DNA of 64,000 nucleotides from Chaenocephalus aceratus (Eukaryota > Chordata > Actinopteri > Perciformes > Channichthyidae): positions 62,501 to 126,500 of the forward strand of contig JAMFTG010000115.1 in assembly GCA_023974075.1 (NCBI GenBank). The letters are read 5' to 3'. Numbering within the stretch: position 1 is the stretch's first letter; each line of letters begins with the position of its first letter. A model generated the notes under the pieces. It worked only from the letters and a program-made list of their open reading frames with translations, searched no databases and was not told the origin of the DNA. Below, in pieces: positions 62,791-64,000 of this stretch. A program made the translations under genes and the position numbers.

Positions 62791-64000
62791 CCTGATAGCA
62801 TGTAGCCCACGGTGTAGCATTGCTATCCACTAAACAGTGTCTCACAGGCTTATTGTGATTAATACAGTCTGTCTGGGACACAGTGTTTTCAGGATAGAAA
62901 CAGCCCCTGGACAGAAAAGTAGTTTCACAGATGTTTTTATTTCTAATATGTATTTAAGTACCTATGGGATACTTTATTCAAACAGTATTTATGATTTCCT
63001 ATTTCCTTCTTTGTGTTATCATCATAGGTTTCATTCTTAAAAATAATAATACATATAAAATACAATAACGTAAGATAATAGTAAGTGTCAAAAGTGGGGG
63101 GACACTTTTTGATAAGCAGAACAAAGAGGAAATAGAAATCGTGGTTTCATTTGAATGAAAGCTTGTAAATTCCGCTGTACGACAACAATACAGACATGTG
63201 TATTGTTACACATTGATTTAAAAGTCGATGTAAAGAAAGTGGCTTGAACTTAGTGGGTTGGATAGAGGTACAATTAAATCAGATAGGCCAGCAGTCAAAT
63301 TAAAATACAGAAATTGAATAATAAAAACTAGTTTGAGCTTCACATTTATTTTTCGTTTCAAAGAAAGCTGCAGCAAAAGGCTAATGTTAGCTTTTGAGCT
63401 AATGCTATGTCCCATAATCTTCCTAACAAAAAACACCATTAAATCGCCACAGCTTTCCTCCCACACTCACATAGTAACCAAGATATCCTGATTATAATTA
63501 TGTTCCGGAGTACCGTTAAAGTAAAAGCTTGTATCTGGCATTAGGTGTGAACTGTGTCAGGAGCTACATGATAGCTAAGTAGTGAGCTTGGGCTAGCAGC
63601 TTAATCATTAGGAATGTATAGGGACGCTAGCGTGGGAGCTAATGCTCACTGCTAATCGGCTAACAGCAACAAATAAACGCCACTTTTGGAGACAGTTTTA
63701 AGCGGATCTGTTGAACCAGGAAAGTGGGATTAAACTGGGGGTGTGAAGCAAGGTAACAAGCAGAGATAAGAGCCAAAGACAGGAGTGTTTTTCTCCGGGT
63801 TTTGGGCCTCCGTCGGCTAACATAGCTCCAAAACAACAACAGAAAACAGCGGAACACAAACTCCAGCTTTAAAAAAGAGCTTTATCCTCCCCTTGTGTCG
63901 TGGTAAACCCTATCCGAGTGTGCTGTTTTATTCACTTAAATACGGGTTTCGTGTGAATAAAAGAAGGATATAAATTAAAGGAATAAAAGAAGAAGATCTT
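62791..64000. other. cnot2 upstream intron or flank
   Basis: AT-rich unique DNA. No recognisable exon, promoter or repeat. Confidence 0.4.

Noticed and set aside
61732..64000. Search for the CNOT2 first coding exon (MVRTDGHT-like)
   Set aside because: No - strand segment with that sequence and a donor was found; it is probably right of the window.

Overview
The window is vertebrate nuclear DNA, almost certainly from a teleost fish. It carries split genes with GT-AG introns, very long (CA)n/(GT)n tracts, many hAT-type DNA transposons, several LINE fragments and fish-style SINEs. Three protein-coding genes can be read exon by exon: the 3' end of a receptor tyrosine phosphatase of the PTPRB type (+ strand, 2131-8788), a complete kcnmb4 (BK channel beta-4 subunit, - strand, 25670-36768), and most of cnot2 (CCR4-NOT subunit 2, - strand, 43930-61731, with the extreme N-terminal exon(s) beyond the right edge). 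The gene order and relative orientations match human chromosome 12q15 (CNOT2-KCNMB4 on one strand, PTPRB on the other), which supports the assignments and indicates conserved synteny.

Layout. 1-2130: upstream ptprb intron with a LINE relic. 2131-8788: seven terminal ptprb exons encoding the catalytic phosphatase domain; the introns hold a hAT element, a 38-bp minisatellite and AC/GT tracts. 8789-25669: intergenic and 3' flank, holding hAT elements, TTAA-flanked MITEs, nested MITEs, a 57-bp minisatellite array, an L2/CR1-like LINE, a large AT-rich inverted repeat and a 19-bp minisatellite. 25670-36768: four kcnmb4 exons with repeat-rich introns. 36769-43370: kcnmb4 upstream region with a giant (CA)n tract, a second 57-bp array, an RT fragment and MITEs. 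43370-61731: cnot2, fourteen exons; one intron is nearly all a hAT element, another nearly all a 72-bp minisatellite, another nearly all the 57-bp minisatellite. 61732-64000: further cnot2 upstream intron sequence.

The three genes do not form a pathway: PTPRB is an endothelial receptor phosphatase, KCNMB4 tunes neuronal BK channels, and CNOT2 is a scaffold of the mRNA deadenylase complex. They are neighbours by ancestral linkage.

Two features stand out. First, several introns have an AC-rich tract beside the donor and a GT tract abutting the acceptor, so the two intron ends could pair in the pre-mRNA. Second, seven single-base indels interrupt otherwise well-conserved exons of all three genes. 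They look like uncorrected long-read homopolymer errors rather than pseudogenes, so automated gene prediction on this assembly would break these genes. I did not find a convincing wholly new biological system; the most distinctive material is the dispersed 57-bp minisatellite and the structured AC/GT introns.
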